Shown here in pieces: positions 20,201-31,894 of a stretch of 64,000 nucleotides of DNA. Origin of the DNA: Serpentinicella alkaliphila. Lineage in GTDB: Bacteria; Bacillota; Clostridia; Peptostreptococcales; Natronincolaceae. The notes beneath the pieces are model-generated. The model was not told where the DNA came from and ran no database searches. It saw nothing but the letters and a program-made list of their open reading frames with translations. The stretch lies in the NCBI RefSeq assembly GCF_018141405.1, contig NZ_CP058648.1, positions 1,255,001-1,319,000 on the forward strand, in the 5' to 3' direction. The position numbers and the translations under genes were made by a program. Numbering within the stretch: position 1 is the stretch's first letter; every line of letters starts with the position of its first letter.

Positions 20201-21003
20201 ATCCACTGGGTGTACCATCTCGTATGAACATTGGTCAGGTTTTAGAAATCCATTTAGGGCTTGCGGCTAAAGCTCTAGGTTGGGAAGTTGCAACTTCAGT
20301 ATTCGATGGGGCATCTGAGATAGATGTTATGGATGCGCTAGAGGAGGCTGGATATCCTCGTGAAGGTAAAATTACTTTATATGATGGCCGAACAGGAGAG
20401 CCTTTTGATAATCCTGTAACCGTAGGTTATATGTATATGCTTAAACTGCATCACTTAGTTGATGACAAAATTCATGCTAGAAGTACAGGGCCATACTCTT
20501 TAGTTACTCAGCAGCCATTAGGTGGAAAAGCACAGTTTGGTGGTCAAAGGTTCGGAGAGATGGAGGTTTGGGCACTAGAGGCATACGGGGCAGCCCATAC
20601 GCTACAAGAAATATTAACTGTTAAATCTGATGATATTGTTGGGCGTGTTAAGACTTATGAGTGTATTGTTAAAGGAGAGAATATTCCTGAACCAGGAGTA
20701 CCGGAGTCCTTTAAAGTACTTATAAAAGAATTACAGAGTTTATGTTTAGATGTAAAGGTGTTAACGGAAGAGGATGCTGAATTAGAGATTAAAGAATCTA
20801 TTGATGATGACATCAGCGATTTAGATCTTGAAAATAGCGAATTCCCTTATGATTCTGTTGACGGAGAACTTAGTGATCAAGAGGTAGATGAAGATATTGA
20901 AGAGGATTACGAAGAAGAATATGAAACGACTGACATCGATGAAGAATACATTAAAGATGACGTATTTGACTTAGACGATTATGACGATGGATATGATAAG
21001 TAA
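17290..21003 (+). CDS. rpoB: DNA-directed RNA polymerase subunit beta
   Basis: A 1237-residue core subunit. Conserved blocks include the rifampicin-pocket region ([20 protein letters not shown] and [10 protein letters not shown]), [17 protein letters not shown], and the C-terminal [20 protein letters not shown]. The frame is open up to 17251, but the SD AAGGAG (17272-17277) supports the ATG at 17290. The last 79 residues (from about 20763) are a strongly acidic tail, about half Asp/Glu, beyond the conserved end. It is followed by rpoC after 61 bases. Confidence 0.98.
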   Translation: MPHPVKVGKKERMSYSRIKEVLEAPYLIELQKESFKWFLDEGLREVLEDVSPIVDYSGNLILEFVDYHLDEKPKYDVEESKERDVTYAAALKVKVRLINKETGEVKEQEVFMGELPLMTETGTFVINGAERVIVSQLVRSPGVYYSKEIDKTGKQLFSSTVIPNRGAWLEYETDSNDIVSVRIDRTRKQPVTVLLRALGYSTNEEIKNLLGEDERVLATLDKDSTDSSESALLEIYKKLRPGEPPTLDSATNLINSLFFDAKRYDLAKVGRYKFNKKLSIANRIYNKKAAENIVDPRTGEIIVEEGQLIDREKSLFIQNIGINEARVFSEDHKVVKVIGNSFVDISEHINFNVDDLKIKEKVYYPVLQEILHKYENEDEIKEAISERMRELIPKHIIVADIISSINYAFNLAHGIGNIDDIDHLGNRRLRSVGELLQNQYRIGLSRMERVVRERMTIQDVELVTPNALINIRPVVASIKEFFGSSQLSQFMDQTNPLAELTHKRRLSALGPGGLSRERAGFEVRDVHHSHYGRMCPIETPEGPNIGLINSLSSYARVNEYGFIESPYRKVDKKRFVVSSNVEYLTADEEDLFIIAQANEPLDDEGRFANKKVTARTYFGGIDIVPFEEVDYMDVSPKQVVSIATAMIPFLENDDANRALMGSNMQRQAVPLLKPQAPVIGTGMEYKAAKDSGVVIVARNSGVIDKVTAKEIIIKTDEGTKDRYKLLKFKRSNQGTCINQKPIVKKGEIIKAGDVIADGPSTENGEIALGRNILIGFMTWEGYNYEDAILISEKLVKEDALTSIHIEEYEADARDTKLGPEEITRDIPNVSEDALKDLDERGIIRVGAEVKSGDILVGKVTPKGETELTAEERLLRAIFGEKAREVRDTSLKVPHGESGIIVDIKVFSRENGDELPPGVNELVRVYIAKKRKINVGDKIAGRHGNKGVISRVLPEEDMPFLADGTPLEIVLNPLGVPSRMNIGQVLEIHLGLAAKALGWEVATSVFDGASEIDVMDALEEAGYPREGKITLYDGRTGEPFDNPVTVGYMYMLKLHHLVDDKIHARSTGPYSLVTQQPLGGKAQFGGQRFGEMEVWALEAYGAAHTLQEILTVKSDDIVGRVKTYECIVKGENIPEPGVPESFKVLIKELQSLCLDVKVLTEEDAELEIKESIDDDISDLDLENSEFPYDSVDGELSDQEVDEDIEEDYEEEYETTDIDEEYIKDDVFDLDDYDDGYDK

Positions 21004-21064
21004 AATTAAACATTGGGAACTGTAAACAAATAAGTAATAGATTATAAGAAGGGAGAGAGACCCC

Positions 21065-24000
21065 TTGTACGAGTTAAACAATTTTGAATCTATACAAATA
21101 GCTTTGGCTTCTCCAGAAAAAATAAGACAGTGGTCTAAAGGGGAAGTTAAGAAGCCGGAAACGATTAACTATAGAACTTTAAAGCCTGAAAAAGAGGGTT
21201 TATTCTGTGAAAAAATCTTCGGACCTACGAAGGACTGGGAATGTCACTGTGGTAAATACAAAAGAGTAAGATATAAAGGTGTAGTGTGTGATCGTTGTGG
21301 TGTTGAAGTAACAAAGTCTAAGGTTAGAAGAGAAAGAATAGGACATATTGAGTTGGCAGCTTCTGTTTCTCATATTTGGTATTTCAAAGGAATACCAAGT
21401 AGAATGGGATTACTTTTAGATATGTCACCTAGAACTTTAGAAAAAGTTCTATACTTTGCTGCATATATTGTAGTTGATCCGGGGGAAACGGATTTAACAG
21501 AAAAACAAATTCTAACTGAGAAAGAATATAGCGAGTATGTAGAGAAATATGGGTCAAGTAGATTTAAGGCTAAAATGGGTGCTGAAGCTATCCAAGAGGT
21601 TTTAAGAAAAATTGACTTAGAAGAACTATCAAAGGATTTAAGAAAGAAACTTAAGGAAAGTACAGGACAGAAAAGAGTAAGAACCATAAGAAGACTGGAG
21701 GTTGTTGAAGCCTTTAGAAAATCAGGGAATAAGCCAGAGTGGATGATTCTTGATGTAATACCAGTAATCCCTCCGGAAATAAGACCGATGGTTCAGTTAG
21801 ATGGTGGAAGATTTGCTACATCTGACCTTAATGACCTATATAGAAGAGTTATTAATAGAAATAATAGATTAAAAAAATTACTGGACTTAGGTGCTCCTGA
21901 TATTATCGTTAGAAATGAGAAGAGGATGCTTCAAGAGGCAGTTGATGCTTTAATAGATAACGGTAGAAGAGGAAAGCCGGTTACTGGTCCTGGAAATAGA
22001 CCATTAAAATCCCTATCAGATATGCTTAAAGGTAAGCAAGGTCGTTTCAGACAAAATCTATTAGGTAAGAGGGTAGATTACTCCGGTCGTTCAGTTATCG
22101 TAGTTGGTCCAGAATTAAAATTCTACCAATGTGGATTACCGAAGAAGATGGCACTAGAGCTATTTAAGCCTTTCGTTATGAAAAAGCTTGTAGAAGAAGG
22201 CCATGCCCATAATATTAAGAGTGCAAAGAGAATGGTAGAAAAGGTTAAGCCTGAGGTTTGGGATGTATTAGAAGAGGTTATAAGTAATCATCCAGTTCTT
22301 CTTAACCGTGCCCCTACTCTGCATAGACTTGGTATTCAAGCCTTTGAACCGGTACTAGTAGAAGGAAAAGCTATTAAGCTTCATCCACTGGTTTGTACAG
22401 CGTACAATGCGGATTTCGATGGAGACCAAATGGCGGTTCACGTGCCACTTTCAGTAGAAGCACAGGCTGAAGCTAGATTTTTAATGCTATCACCTAATAA
22501 TATATTAGCACCTAAGGATGGACACCCGATTACTACCCCAACACAGGATATGGTTCTTGGTAGCTACTACTTAACTATAGAAATACCTGGAGCTAAGGGC
22601 GAAGGTATGATCTTTAAAGATTTTGAAGAAATGCTATTAGCCTATGGCAATGGAGTGGTGGATCTTCATGCTAGAGTTAAAGTTAGAATGAAGTTAAATA
22701 AAGACGATAGAGGAAAACTAGTTGAAAGTACTGTAGGAAGATTTATCTTCAATGAAAAAATTCCTCAGGACCTGGGCTTTGTTAACCGTGAAGAGGATAA
22801 ATACGCCTTAGAAGTAGATTTCCTATGTGATAAAAAGGCTTTAGGACTTGTAGTTGACAAATGCTTTAGAAAGCATGCTAACACGAAAACTTCTGTAGTT
22901 CTTGACTATATTAAACAAACAGGCTTTAAGTATTCAACTAAAGGTGCCATAACAATAGCTGTATCAGATATGGAAATTCCAAAGGAAAAGGCAGAACTTA
23001 TTTCAGAGGCAGAGGAAAAGGTTGATAAATTTGAAATGGCCTTCAGAAGAGGACTAATTTCAGATGAAGAGAGATATGAAAAGGTTATCGAGACTTGGAC
23101 TAAAACTACTGAAAAAGTAACAGATGCCCTAATGAATAACTTAGATAGCTTAAATAACGTATTTATAATGGCTCACTCAGGAGCGAGGGGAAGCAAAAAC
23201 CAAATAAGACAGCTTGGTGGAATGAGGGGACTTATGGCAAATGCAACTGGTCATACGGTTGAAATGCCAATTAAAGCTAACTTCCGTGAAGGTCTGTCAG
23301 TACTAGAGTACTTCATATCTACTCACGGTGCCAGAAAAGGTCTAGCGGATACTGCCCTAAGAACAGCGGACTCTGGTTACTTAACAAGAAGACTTGTTGA
23401 CGTAAGTCAAGATGTTATAGTAAGAGAGATTGATTGTGGTACTGATGATATAACTGTAGTATCAGCTTTCAAAGATGGTAATGAAGTAATAGAAGAGCTA
23501 TACGATAGAATTGTAGGAAGACACGCAGCTGAAGATGTTATTAATCCGGAAACGGGCGAAGTAATCGTTCCGAAAAACCATATGATTCTTGAAGATGACG
23601 CTACTAAGATTGTTAAATTAGGCATAGAAAAAGTAACACTAAGAGCAATCTTGAACTGTAAAACAAAACATGGAGTATGTGCTACTTGCTATGGAAGAAA
23701 CTTAGCAACTGGCGAACCTGTAAAGGTTGGAGAAGCAGTTGGTATTATAGCTGCTCAATCCATAGGAGAGCCTGGAACACAGCTTACGATGAGAACCTTC
23801 CATACAGGCGGAGTTGCAGGTGCGGATATTACTCAAGGTTTACCGAGGGTTGAAGAGTTATTCGAGGCTCGTAAACCTAAAGGGCTTGCAATCATCAGTG
23901 AAATTGGCGGTACGGTTCAAATAACTGAATCTAAGAAGAAGAAAGAAGTTATTGTTACAAATGGAAACGAAGAAAGCAAATATGAAATCCCATACACTGC

Positions 24001-24601
24001 AAGAATTAAGGTTAAAAATGGCCAAGTGATTGAAGCAGGGGATGAAATTACTGAGGGTTCAGTAAATCCACACGACATTCTAAGAATAAAGGGTGTTGAA
24101 GGCGTACAAAACTACATTATTAGAGAAGTACAGCGTGTTTATAGAATGCAGGGTGTAGATATTAATGATAAACATATTGAAGTTATTGTTAGACAAATGC
24201 TAAGTAGGGTAAAAATAGAAGAAGAAGGGGATACGGATTTATTACCAGGTGCTCTTGAGAGTATATTCATAGTTGATGATATCAATAAGGCAGTAGAGGA
24301 CCAAGGAAACGAACCAGCTCAATATAATAGAACTCTGCTTGGAATAACAAAGGCTTCACTAGCAACAGAATCCTTCTTATCTGCAGCTTCATTCCAAGAA
24401 ACTACTAGAGTATTAACAGAAGCGGCTATTAAAGGAAAAGAAGATTTCTTAATCGGTTTAAAAGAGAACGTTATAATTGGAAAACTTGTTCCAGCAGGTA
24501 CGGGTATGAAACGTTATAAGAATATTATGTTAAATACTGAGGAAGAAAAATTGGAAGAAGTTAAACTGGATGAAGAAGAATTAGTTGATTTATCCGAATA
24601 G
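21065..24601 (+). CDS. rpoC: DNA-directed RNA polymerase subunit beta'
   Basis: A 1178-residue catalytic subunit. The N-terminal zinc ribbon ([20 protein letters not shown]), the active-site [12 protein letters not shown] near residue 450 with three Mg-binding Asp, and a second zinc cluster ([19 protein letters not shown]) are all present. It starts at TTG 21065, the only suitable start behind AAGGGAGAG. The length is normal for Firmicutes. Confidence 0.98.
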   Translation: MYELNNFESIQIALASPEKIRQWSKGEVKKPETINYRTLKPEKEGLFCEKIFGPTKDWECHCGKYKRVRYKGVVCDRCGVEVTKSKVRRERIGHIELAASVSHIWYFKGIPSRMGLLLDMSPRTLEKVLYFAAYIVVDPGETDLTEKQILTEKEYSEYVEKYGSSRFKAKMGAEAIQEVLRKIDLEELSKDLRKKLKESTGQKRVRTIRRLEVVEAFRKSGNKPEWMILDVIPVIPPEIRPMVQLDGGRFATSDLNDLYRRVINRNNRLKKLLDLGAPDIIVRNEKRMLQEAVDALIDNGRRGKPVTGPGNRPLKSLSDMLKGKQGRFRQNLLGKRVDYSGRSVIVVGPELKFYQCGLPKKMALELFKPFVMKKLVEEGHAHNIKSAKRMVEKVKPEVWDVLEEVISNHPVLLNRAPTLHRLGIQAFEPVLVEGKAIKLHPLVCTAYNADFDGDQMAVHVPLSVEAQAEARFLMLSPNNILAPKDGHPITTPTQDMVLGSYYLTIEIPGAKGEGMIFKDFEEMLLAYGNGVVDLHARVKVRMKLNKDDRGKLVESTVGRFIFNEKIPQDLGFVNREEDKYALEVDFLCDKKALGLVVDKCFRKHANTKTSVVLDYIKQTGFKYSTKGAITIAVSDMEIPKEKAELISEAEEKVDKFEMAFRRGLISDEERYEKVIETWTKTTEKVTDALMNNLDSLNNVFIMAHSGARGSKNQIRQLGGMRGLMANATGHTVEMPIKANFREGLSVLEYFISTHGARKGLADTALRTADSGYLTRRLVDVSQDVIVREIDCGTDDITVVSAFKDGNEVIEELYDRIVGRHAAEDVINPETGEVIVPKNHMILEDDATKIVKLGIEKVTLRAILNCKTKHGVCATCYGRNLATGEPVKVGEAVGIIAAQSIGEPGTQLTMRTFHTGGVAGADITQGLPRVEELFEARKPKGLAIISEIGGTVQITESKKKKEVIVTNGNEESKYEIPYTARIKVKNGQVIEAGDEITEGSVNPHDILRIKGVEGVQNYIIREVQRVYRMQGVDINDKHIEVIVRQMLSRVKIEEEGDTDLLPGALESIFIVDDINKAVEDQGNEPAQYNRTLLGITKASLATESFLSAASFQETTRVLTEAAIKGKEDFLIGLKENVIIGKLVPAGTGMKRYKNIMLNTEEEKLEEVKLDEEELVDLSE

Positions 24602-24618
24602 TTCTAAATATATTTTAG

Positions 24619-24656
24619 TGGTACTTCGGAGAATTTTCCGGAGTACCCATTTATTT
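24619..24656 (+). terminator. Hairpin after rpoC
   Basis: The stem GGTACTTCGG / CCGGAGTACC (24620-24629 with 24638-24647, one G-U pair) is followed by CATTTATTTT. The T run is imperfect. It separates rpoBC from the next promoter. Confidence 0.65.
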
Positions 24657-24683
24657 TCAATATCTGATTTTACAAAGAAGATG

Positions 24684-24712
24684 TTGACACAACTTTTTAC
24701 GAGTGTTAGAAT
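24684..24712 (+). promoter_or_regulatory. Promoter of the rplGB-rpsL-rpsG-fusA (str) operon
   Basis: TTGACA (24684-24689), exactly 17 bases, TAGAAT (24707-24712). Confidence 0.75.
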
Positions 24713-24812
24713 ATTTAAGTGTGTTATTTGTAAGGAAATCTATAAAGTTGACTTTTTTAGAATCTGAGAAAGAGTTATCTTTTTTAGGAGCTTAAAAAAG
24801 GAGGATGCTTTT

Positions 24813-25055
24813 ATGTTAGAAGAACTAAAAAATCTAAACAAAGTAGTAGGCCTGAAACAAGTAGCTAAGGCTATTAATGAAGAAGGCGTTAAGGCTCTGT
24901 ATATTGCAGAAGATGCAGATCCAAAGGTAGTTGAAAAGATAAAACTGGCTGCAAAACAAAAGAATATAGAGACTATTTACGTAGAATCTATGAAAAAGCT
25001 TGGAAAAGCTTGTGGTATTGATGTTGGTGCAGCAACTGCTGCTACATTAAAATAA
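24813..25055 (+). CDS. rplGB: L7Ae-family K-turn-binding ribosomal protein (YbxF/RplGB)
   Basis: An 80-residue single L7Ae/L30e/S12e-fold domain. In Bacillus the orthologue binds K-turn RNA and associates with ribosomes. The pattern VVGLKQVAKAINEEGVKALYIAEDADPKV near the N-terminus matches the family, and the place between rpoC and rpsL is conserved. AAAAGGAGG precedes the ATG. Its function in the ribosome is auxiliary. Confidence 0.92.
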   Translation: MLEELKNLNKVVGLKQVAKAINEEGVKALYIAEDADPKVVEKIKLAAKQKNIETIYVESMKKLGKACGIDVGAATAATLK

Positions 25056-25090
25056 TAAGAAGTTTTGAACTTTGGAAGGAGGTGCAATAG

Positions 25091-25531
25091 ATGCCTACAA
25101 TGAGTCAATTAGTAAGAAAAGGTAGAAAAGAAATTGAAGACAAATCAACAGCTCCAGCGTTACAAAAAGGATTTAACTCGTTAAGAAGAAAATCTACAAA
25201 TCAGAGCGCGCCTCAAAAAAGAGGAGTTTGTACTTCTGTTAAAACAGTTACTCCAAAAAAACCAAACTCAGCATTAAGAAAAGTAGCTAGGGTAAGATTA
25301 ACAAATGGTATTGAGGTAACAGCTTACATTCCAGGTATTGGACACAATCTTCAAGAACACAGCGTTGTTCTTATCAGAGGTGGTAGGGTAAAAGACTTAC
25401 CAGGGGTTAGATACCACATTGTAAGAGGAACACTTGATACAGCAGGAGTAAACAACAGAAAGCAAGCAAGATCTAAGTATGGTGCGAAAAGACCAAAAGC
25501 AGGAAAAGCTGCAACAACAGGTAAAAAGTAG
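25091..25531 (+). CDS. rpsL: 30S ribosomal protein S12
   Basis: A 146-residue decoding-centre protein. Streptomycin-region signatures [17 protein letters not shown] and [20 protein letters not shown] are intact, with the usual K and not a resistance residue (as far as the motif shows). The N-terminal region carries a few more residues than the shortest orthologues ([18 protein letters not shown]). AAGGAGGTG precedes the ATG. Confidence 0.98.
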   Translation: MPTMSQLVRKGRKEIEDKSTAPALQKGFNSLRRKSTNQSAPQKRGVCTSVKTVTPKKPNSALRKVARVRLTNGIEVTAYIPGIGHNLQEHSVVLIRGGRVKDLPGVRYHIVRGTLDTAGVNNRKQARSKYGAKRPKAGKAATTGKK

Positions 25532-25646
25532 ATTATGTCGCTGAGCGTTAATGCATATATATGATAAGCATTAGTTGCACACGACGGCAATCTTTGGTTG
25601 TCGAGTACCGATGAACTTTAATTAGTTATTTAAGGAGGGAAGAAAG

Positions 25647-26117
25647 GTGCCTAGAAAAGGAAATGTACCTAAAAGAGAAGTATTAGCAGATCCAATGTAT
25701 GGAAGCAAAGTAGTTTCAAAATTAATTAATGGTATTATGTTAGATGGTAAAAAAGGAACAGCTCAAAGAATAGTTTATGATGCTTTTGAACTAGTTAACC
25801 AAAGAACAGGTCAAGAAGCATTAGAAGTATTTGAAAAAGCAATGAATAATATTATGCCTATCTTAGAGGTTAAAGCTCGCCGTGTTGGTGGTGCGAACTA
25901 CCAAGTACCAGTTGAGGTTAGACCTGAAAGAAGACAGACTCTAGGAATTAGATGGTTAGTAAGATATACAAGAGCTAGAGGCGAAAAAGGCATGGTAGAA
26001 AGATTAGCTAAAGAAATTATGGATGCAGCAAACAATGCAGGAGCATCAGTTAAAAAGAGAGAAGACACTCATAAAATGGCAGAGGCAAACAAAGCATTTG
26101 CTCACTATAGATGGTAA
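25647..26117 (+). CDS. rpsG: 30S ribosomal protein S7
   Basis: A 156-residue primary 16S rRNA-binding protein. It shows the signature [23 protein letters not shown] and [17 protein letters not shown]. The GTG start at 25647 lies behind AAGGAGGG. The preceding 115-base spacer is longer than others in this operon and contains a hairpin-prone segment (about 25582-25603). Confidence 0.98.
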   Translation: MPRKGNVPKREVLADPMYGSKVVSKLINGIMLDGKKGTAQRIVYDAFELVNQRTGQEALEVFEKAMNNIMPILEVKARRVGGANYQVPVEVRPERRQTLGIRWLVRYTRARGEKGMVERLAKEIMDAANNAGASVKKREDTHKMAEANKAFAHYRW

Positions 26118-26152
26118 GATTTTAAGATTGTTTTTACGGAAGGAGGATAAAT

Positions 26153-28228
26153 GTGCCTAGGCAGTTTCCACTAGATAAAACTAGAAATATAGGAATTATG
26201 GCTCACATCGATGCTGGTAAAACAACAACTACAGAGAGAATATTGTTTTACACAGGTAAAGTTCGTAAGTTAGGAGAAACTCATGAAGGAGCTTCTCAAA
26301 TGGACTGGATGGAGCAAGAGAAAGAAAGAGGTATTACAATTACTTCTGCTGCAACTACGTGCCAATGGAATAACCATAGAATCAACATTATAGATACACC
26401 AGGTCACGTGGACTTTACTGTAGAGGTAGAAAGATCACTTAGGGTATTAGACGGATCTGTTGCAGTATTCTGTGCTAAAGGCGGGGTTGAGCCTCAGTCT
26501 GAGACAGTATGGAGACAAGCGGATAAATATAGAGTACCAAGAATGGCTTTTGTTAACAAAATGGATATGTTAGGTGCTGACTTCTTTAACGTTGTTAATA
26601 TGATGAAAGTTAGACTTGGAGCTAATGCAGTTCCAATTCAATTACCAATAGGTAAAGAAGATACTTTCAAGGGTATTATCGACTTAGTGAAGATGAAGGC
26701 AACTATGTACAAAGATGACTTAGGTCAAGATCAAGAAGTGGTTGATATACCTGAGGACATGATGGAATTAGCTCAAGAGTACAGAACTATCCTTGTAGAG
26801 GCAGTTGCAGAAACTGACGAAGAATTAATGATGAAATATCTTGAAGGTGAAGAACTTACAGAAGAAGAGATTATGAATGGGATAAGAAAAGGAACAAACT
26901 TAACTCAAATGACTCCTGTATTCTGTGGTTCAGCTTACAAAAACAAAGGTGTTCAATTACTTCTTGACGCAGTTGTTGCATTTATGCCATCTCCATTAGA
27001 TATTCCTGCTATTAAAGGGGTATCTGCAGATGATGAAGAGGAAGAAATAGAAAGACATGCAGATGATAGCGAGCCATTCTCTGCTTTAGCATTTAAAATT
27101 ATGGCTGACCCATATGTAGGTAAACTTGCTTTTTTCAGAGTTTACTCAGGAAGACTTGAGTCAGGTTCATATGTTTTAAATTCAACTAAGAATAAAAAAG
27201 AGAGAATCGGACGTATTCTTCAAATGCATGCTAACACTAGAGAAGAAATAACTGAAGTATTTGCTGGAGATATTGCTGCGGCAGTAGGTCTTAAAGATAC
27301 AACTACAGGAGATACTTTATGTGATCCTAACCATGCTGTAATTTTAGAGTCAATGGAATTCCCAGAGCCAGTTATCTCTGTAGCTATTGAGCCTAAAACT
27401 AAAGCTGGCCAAGAGAAAATGGGTATGGCTCTACAAAAACTTGCAGAAGAGGATCCAACGTTCAGAACATATACTGACGAGGAAACTGGTCAAACAATTA
27501 TCGCTGGAATGGGTGAGCTTCACTTAGAGATAATCGTAGACAGAATGCTTAGAGAGTTTAAAGTAGAAGCTAACATTGGTAAACCACAAGTAGCTTACAA
27601 AGAGACTATTACTCAAACAGCAGAAGTTGATTCTAAATACTCAAGACAATCTGGTGGTCGTGGACAATACGGACACGTTAAGCTTAGAGTTACACCTCAA
27701 GAACCAGGTCAAGGTTATGTATTTGTTAACAGCGTAGTTGGAGGAGCTATTCCGAAAGAATATATTCCTGCAGTAGATGCTGGTATCCAAGAAGCTATGA
27801 AAAATGGTGTTCTTGCTGGTTATGAAGTAGTTGACTTAAAAGTTGAAGTATACGATGGTTCATACCATGAGGTTGACTCTTCTGAGATGGCATTTAAAAT
27901 TGCCGGATCTATGGGTATTAAAGATGCTATGAGAAAGGCAAAAGCTGTATTACTTGAGCCATATATGAAGGTAGAAGTAGTTACTCCTGAAGAGTATATG
28001 GGAGACGTTATTGGTGACTTAAACTCAAGAAGAGGTAAAATTGAGGGTATGGAGCCAAGAATCGGTGGAGTTCAAGCAATCAGATGTTTTGTTCCACTTT
28101 CAGAAATGTTTGGATATGCAACTGACTTAAGATCTAAATCTCAAGGTCGTGCAAACTACTCTATGCAATTTGACCATTTCGAGCAAGTACCAAATAGCAT
28201 AGCTGAAAAAATAATGGCTGGAAAATAG
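26153..28228 (+). CDS. fusA: Elongation factor G
   Basis: A 691-residue translocase GTPase. The P-loop [15 protein letters not shown] (about residues 18-32), [21 protein letters not shown] and NKMD mark the G domain; [12 protein letters not shown] and the C-terminal domains are complete. It starts at GTG 26153 behind AAGGAGG. It is followed by the second tuf gene, the classical str operon end. Confidence 0.98.
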   Translation: MPRQFPLDKTRNIGIMAHIDAGKTTTTERILFYTGKVRKLGETHEGASQMDWMEQEKERGITITSAATTCQWNNHRINIIDTPGHVDFTVEVERSLRVLDGSVAVFCAKGGVEPQSETVWRQADKYRVPRMAFVNKMDMLGADFFNVVNMMKVRLGANAVPIQLPIGKEDTFKGIIDLVKMKATMYKDDLGQDQEVVDIPEDMMELAQEYRTILVEAVAETDEELMMKYLEGEELTEEEIMNGIRKGTNLTQMTPVFCGSAYKNKGVQLLLDAVVAFMPSPLDIPAIKGVSADDEEEEIERHADDSEPFSALAFKIMADPYVGKLAFFRVYSGRLESGSYVLNSTKNKKERIGRILQMHANTREEITEVFAGDIAAAVGLKDTTTGDTLCDPNHAVILESMEFPEPVISVAIEPKTKAGQEKMGMALQKLAEEDPTFRTYTDEETGQTIIAGMGELHLEIIVDRMLREFKVEANIGKPQVAYKETITQTAEVDSKYSRQSGGRGQYGHVKLRVTPQEPGQGYVFVNSVVGGAIPKEYIPAVDAGIQEAMKNGVLAGYEVVDLKVEVYDGSYHEVDSSEMAFKIAGSMGIKDAMRKAKAVLLEPYMKVEVVTPEEYMGDVIGDLNSRRGKIEGMEPRIGGVQAIRCFVPLSEMFGYATDLRSKSQGRANYSMQFDHFEQVPNSIAEKIMAGK

Positions 28229-28238
28229 TTTTAAATTT

Positions 28239-28272
28239 TGGATAGTAGTGGGCTCTTAGCAACTACTATCCA
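28239..28272 (+). other. Stem-loop between fusA and tuf copy 2
   Basis: A 10-bp perfect stem (28240-28249 with 28262-28271) has a 12-base loop. There is no T run after it, so it is more likely an RNA-processing or stability hairpin than a terminator. Confidence 0.5.
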
Positions 28273-28329
28273 TCCAAATAAAAAATTACTTATATTAATA
28301 AAGATTTAATTTAAGGAGGAATTATTAAG

Positions 28330-29523
28330 ATGGCAAAGGCAAAGTTTGAAAGAAATAAGCCGCACGTAAATATTGGAACTATTGGACACGTAGACCATGG
28401 TAAAACAACATTAACAGCAGCTATAACAATGACATTAAACAAAAGATACGGAACAGGAAATGCAGTAGCATTTGACCAAATCGATAAAGCACCAGAAGAA
28501 AGAGAAAGAGGAATTACAATCTCAACAGCACACGTTGAGTACGAGACTCCAAACAGACACTACGCACACGTTGACTGCCCAGGACATGCTGACTATGTTA
28601 AAAACATGATCACAGGAGCAGCACAAATGGACGGAGCTATCTTAGTTTGTTCAGCAGCAGATGGTCCAATGCCTCAAACAAGAGAGCATATCCTATTATC
28701 AAGACAAGTAGGGGTACCATACATCGTAGTATTCTTAAATAAATGTGATATGGTAGATGACGAAGAGTTATTAGAATTAGTAGAAATGGAAGTAAGAGAC
28801 TTATTAAATATGTATGAGTTCCCAGGAGATGACACTCCAATAATCAGAGGATCAGCACTTCAAGCATTAAATGATCCAATGGGACCATGGGGAGACAAAA
28901 TTGTTGAGTTATTCGAGCAAGTTGACACATACATTCCAGAGCCAGAAAGAGCAATTGACAGACCATTCTTAATGCCAGTAGAGGACGTATTCTCTATAAC
29001 AGGAAGAGGAACAGTTGCAACAGGAAGAGTAGAAAGAGGAATCGTAAAAGTACAAGACGAGGTAGAGTTAGTAGGATTATCAGAAGCTCCAAGAAAGTTA
29101 GTAGTAACAGGAGTAGAGATGTTCAGAAAACTATTAGATCAAGCACAAGCTGGAGATAACATCGGAGCACTTTTAAGAGGGGTTCAAAGAACAGAGATTG
29201 AAAGAGGACAAGTATTAGCTAAGCCAGGAACAATCAAACCACATACAAAATTCATGGCAGAAGTATACGTTCTTAAAAAAGAAGAGGGTGGAAGACATAC
29301 TCCATTCTTCGATGGATACAGACCACAATTCTATTTCAGAACAACTGACGTAACAGGATCAATCAAGTTACCAGATGGAATGGAAATGGTTATGCCAGGA
29401 GATAACGTAACTATGGAAATCGAATTAATCAGCCCAATCGCTACAGAAGAAGGATTAAGATTCGCTATCCGTGAGGGTGGAAGAACTGTAGGAGCTGGAG
29501 TTGTAGCTTCGATTATCGAGTAA
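28330..29523 (+). CDS. tuf: Elongation factor Tu (copy 2)
   Basis: A 397-residue EF-Tu identical in predicted protein to the copy at 12118-13311. By eye the two genes differ at only four synonymous bases and in the stop codon (TAA here, TAG in copy 1), and they share the 17 bases before the ATG. The motifs [14 protein letters not shown] and NKCD are present. It is the last gene of the str operon, with a strong terminator after it. Confidence 0.98.
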   Translation: MAKAKFERNKPHVNIGTIGHVDHGKTTLTAAITMTLNKRYGTGNAVAFDQIDKAPEERERGITISTAHVEYETPNRHYAHVDCPGHADYVKNMITGAAQMDGAILVCSAADGPMPQTREHILLSRQVGVPYIVVFLNKCDMVDDEELLELVEMEVRDLLNMYEFPGDDTPIIRGSALQALNDPMGPWGDKIVELFEQVDTYIPEPERAIDRPFLMPVEDVFSITGRGTVATGRVERGIVKVQDEVELVGLSEAPRKLVVTGVEMFRKLLDQAQAGDNIGALLRGVQRTEIERGQVLAKPGTIKPHTKFMAEVYVLKKEEGGRHTPFFDGYRPQFYFRTTDVTGSIKLPDGMEMVMPGDNVTMEIELISPIATEEGLRFAIREGGRTVGAGVVASIIE

Positions 29524-29554
29524 TCAAGCAATAGCTTATACAATGATGCTTATA

Positions 29555-29590
29555 TTTAGAAGGAGAGTATTTTACTCTTCTTCTAAATTT
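29555..29590 (+). terminator. Terminator after tuf copy 2
   Basis: A 15-bp stem (29555-29569 with 29573-29587, one G-U pair), three-base loop, then TTT. Confidence 0.7.
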
Positions 29591-29651
29591 GCATTGTTAA
29601 CATATAAAGAAACAAGAAAAAATCAATAAAAAAATTAATTTAACACTTGTA

Positions 29652-29680
29652 TTTACAACCTATTTGTTGTAAACTATATT
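29652..29680 (+). promoter_or_regulatory. S10-operon promoter with overlapping inverted repeat
   Basis: TTTACA (29652-29657), 17-base spacer, TATATT (29675-29680). A perfect inverted repeat TTTACAAC (29652-29659) / GTTGTAAA (29666-29673) covers the -35 box and spacer, as an operator would. Confidence 0.65.
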
Positions 29681-29877
29681 AGTGTGCTTTATTGGGTTGC
29701 GATGAAGCGAAAGGTTGCTCCTTAAGGGAATTTTCGTGGAGAATGTCTTGATCAATGAATCGGGCGACAAGACTATTGAATGCTTTTTTTTGAGAGAAAC
29801 ATCAACACACACGGAACAGTGTTCAATGTCTAGGTCGTACGTAAAAAAATCGCGTGCGATAGAAGGAGGTTATTTAA
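29681..29877 (+). promoter_or_regulatory. Long untranslated leader of the S10 operon
   Basis: About 190 bases between the predicted start site and rpsJ. It is less AT-rich than the surrounding spacers, with segments such as GTTGCGATGAAGCGAAAGG (29697 onwards) and TCGTGGAGAATGTCTTGATC (29734 onwards) that look structured, and a T8 tract near 29784-29791. It may serve r-protein feedback. I could not assign a named leader family. Confidence 0.5.
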
Positions 29878-30192
29878 ATGAGCAAGGGTAAACAAAAAAT
29901 CAGAATCAGATTAAAAGCTTATGATCATAAATTATTAGATCAATCAGCAGAGAAAATCGTTGAAACAGCAAAAAGAAGTGGTGCAGAGGTATCTGGTCCA
30001 GTACCGTTACCAACTGAAAAACAAATCATTACTATCTTAAGAGCTGTTCATAAGTACAAAGATTCTAGAGAGCAGTTCGAACAAAGAACTCACAAAAGAC
30101 TTATTGATATTTTAAGTCCAACACCTAAAACAGTTGATTCTTTAATGAGATTAGACTTACCAGCTGGTGTGGACATTGAAATAAAACTTTAA
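29878..30192 (+). CDS. rpsJ: 30S ribosomal protein S10
   Basis: A 104-residue small-subunit protein and NusB partner in antitermination. Signatures are [28 protein letters not shown] in part and [16 protein letters not shown]. It starts the S10 operon, with AAGGAGG before the ATG. Confidence 0.98.
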   Translation: MSKGKQKIRIRLKAYDHKLLDQSAEKIVETAKRSGAEVSGPVPLPTEKQIITILRAVHKYKDSREQFEQRTHKRLIDILSPTPKTVDSLMRLDLPAGVDIEIKL

Positions 30193-30287
30193 TTTTAAAA
30201 ATAAAAGAGATGGTTATATATAGATCCTTCTCTTAGTATGATTGTACATTGTGTATAATCCGCTGTAAGAATAATGGAGGTGTAAAG

Positions 30288-30920
30288 ATGAAAGGTATAA
30301 TTGGAAGAAAAATTGGCATGACTCAAATCTTCAACGAAGCAGGTGTTGTAATACCTGTAACGGTTATTGAAGTTGAGCCAAATGTTGTAACTCAAGTTAA
30401 AACTGCTGAAAAAGATGGATATACTGCAGTTCAATTAGGTTACGAAACAGTAAGAGAGAAATTAACTAACAAACCTTTAAAAGGACACTTTGAAAAAGCA
30501 GGAACTGCACCAAAGAGAAAAGTTAAAGAGTTTAGACTTGACAGTGTAGAGAACTTTACAGTAGGTCAAGAATTAACAGTTGAAACTTTCGAAGCTGGAG
30601 AAAAAGTAGATATTACTGGAGTTACAAAAGGAAAAGGATTCCAAGGCGTAATCAAGAGACATGGTCAAAGTAGAGGACCAATGGCTCACGGTTCTAGATA
30701 TCATAGAAGACCAGGTTCAATGGGAGCTGCTACTTCGCCAGGAAGAGTATTCAAAGGTAAAAAATTACCTGGACATATGGGGAATGTACAAGTAACTGTA
30801 CAAAACTTAGAAGTTGTTCAAGTAATGGCTGATAAAAACATTATCTTAGTAAAAGGTGCTGTACCAGGGCCGAAACGTGGTACGTTAACTATAAAACAAT
30901 CTAAAAAACAATCTAAATAG
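30288..30920 (+). CDS. rplC: 50S ribosomal protein L3
   Basis: A 210-residue early assembly protein near the peptidyl-transferase centre. It begins [15 protein letters not shown] and contains the [12 protein letters not shown] region. Open frame extends to 30249, but GGAGGTG directly precedes the ATG at 30288, which gives the standard N-terminus. Confidence 0.98.
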   Translation: MKGIIGRKIGMTQIFNEAGVVIPVTVIEVEPNVVTQVKTAEKDGYTAVQLGYETVREKLTNKPLKGHFEKAGTAPKRKVKEFRLDSVENFTVGQELTVETFEAGEKVDITGVTKGKGFQGVIKRHGQSRGPMAHGSRYHRRPGSMGAATSPGRVFKGKKLPGHMGNVQVTVQNLEVVQVMADKNIILVKGAVPGPKRGTLTIKQSKKQSK

Positions 30921-30948
30921 TTTGTTTTTAGAAAGGAGGATTTAGAAA

Positions 30949-31572
30949 ATGCCTAAAGTAGCGGTATATAATGTGTCAGGACAACAGGTAAGTGAAATGG
31001 AACTTAGCGAAAATATATTCGCAGTTGAAGTAAATCAATTTGCTATATATGAAGTTGTAAAAAATCATTTAGCAAACAGAAGACAAGGAACTCAATCTGC
31101 TAAAACAAGATCAGAAGTAAGAGGTGGAGGCAGAAAGCCTTGGAGACAAAAAGGAACTGGTAGAGCTCGTGCTGGTACTATAAGATCACCATTATGGGTT
31201 GGTGGTGGAACTGTGTTCGCACCAAAGCCAAGAGATTATAGATACACTGTTCCTAAAAAAGTAAGAAGGTTAGCTATGAAATCAGCGTTAACTTCAAAGG
31301 TTAATAGCCAAGATATAATAGTATTAGATGAATTAGCATTTGACGCACCAAAAACTAAACAAATGGTTTCAGTATTAAACAACTTAAAAGTTGATAAAAA
31401 AGTTTTAATTGTAATTGCTGACAACAACGAAGCAATCGTTAAATCAGCAAGCAATATCCCAGGAGTTCAAACTGCATCAGTAAACACTTTAAACGTATAT
31501 GACATTGTAAACTATGATAAATTTATCATTACAAAAGATGCGGTTCAAAAAGTGGAGGAGGTGTACGCATAA
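30949..31572 (+). CDS. rplD: 50S ribosomal protein L4
   Basis: A 207-residue protein whose extended loop ([19 protein letters not shown], about residues 60-80) lines the exit tunnel. In E. coli L4 also regulates the S10 operon. The stop TAA overlaps the rplW ATG by one base, giving tight coupling. Confidence 0.98.
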   Translation: MPKVAVYNVSGQQVSEMELSENIFAVEVNQFAIYEVVKNHLANRRQGTQSAKTRSEVRGGGRKPWRQKGTGRARAGTIRSPLWVGGGTVFAPKPRDYRYTVPKKVRRLAMKSALTSKVNSQDIIVLDELAFDAPKTKQMVSVLNNLKVDKKVLIVIADNNEAIVKSASNIPGVQTASVNTLNVYDIVNYDKFIITKDAVQKVEEVYA

Positions 31573-31862
31573 TGACAAATCCACACGATATTATAATCAG
31601 ACCTTTAGTATCAGAACAAAGCATGAACGCAATGGCTGAGAAAAAATATACATTCGTTGTGAGCAAAAAAGCTAACAAAATAGACATCAAAAGAGCTGTG
31701 GAAGTTATTTTTGGTGTTAAGGTAGAAAAAGTTAATACAATGAATATGATTGGTAAAACTAAAAGAATGGGTAAACATGAAGGTAAAAGAGCGGACTGGA
31801 AAAAAGCAGTTGTTAAGCTAAAAGCGGATAGCAAAGAAATCGAATTCTTTGATGGAATGTAA
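31572..31862 (+). CDS. rplW: 50S ribosomal protein L23
   Basis: A 96-residue exit-site protein that docks trigger factor and SRP. It shows [13 protein letters not shown] at the N-terminus and [20 protein letters not shown]. It overlaps rplD by one base, with GGAGGTG inside the end of rplD as SD. Confidence 0.98.
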   Translation: MTNPHDIIIRPLVSEQSMNAMAEKKYTFVVSKKANKIDIKRAVEVIFGVKVEKVNTMNMIGKTKRMGKHEGKRADWKKAVVKLKADSKEIEFFDGM

Positions 31863-31894
31863 TTACCGCAATTCAATGAAGGAGGGAAACCTAA

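Noticed and set aside
24585-24767. 60-codon ORF after rpoC
   Set aside because: It overlaps the rpoC end, a hairpin and the next promoter, and has no SD or recognisable sequence.
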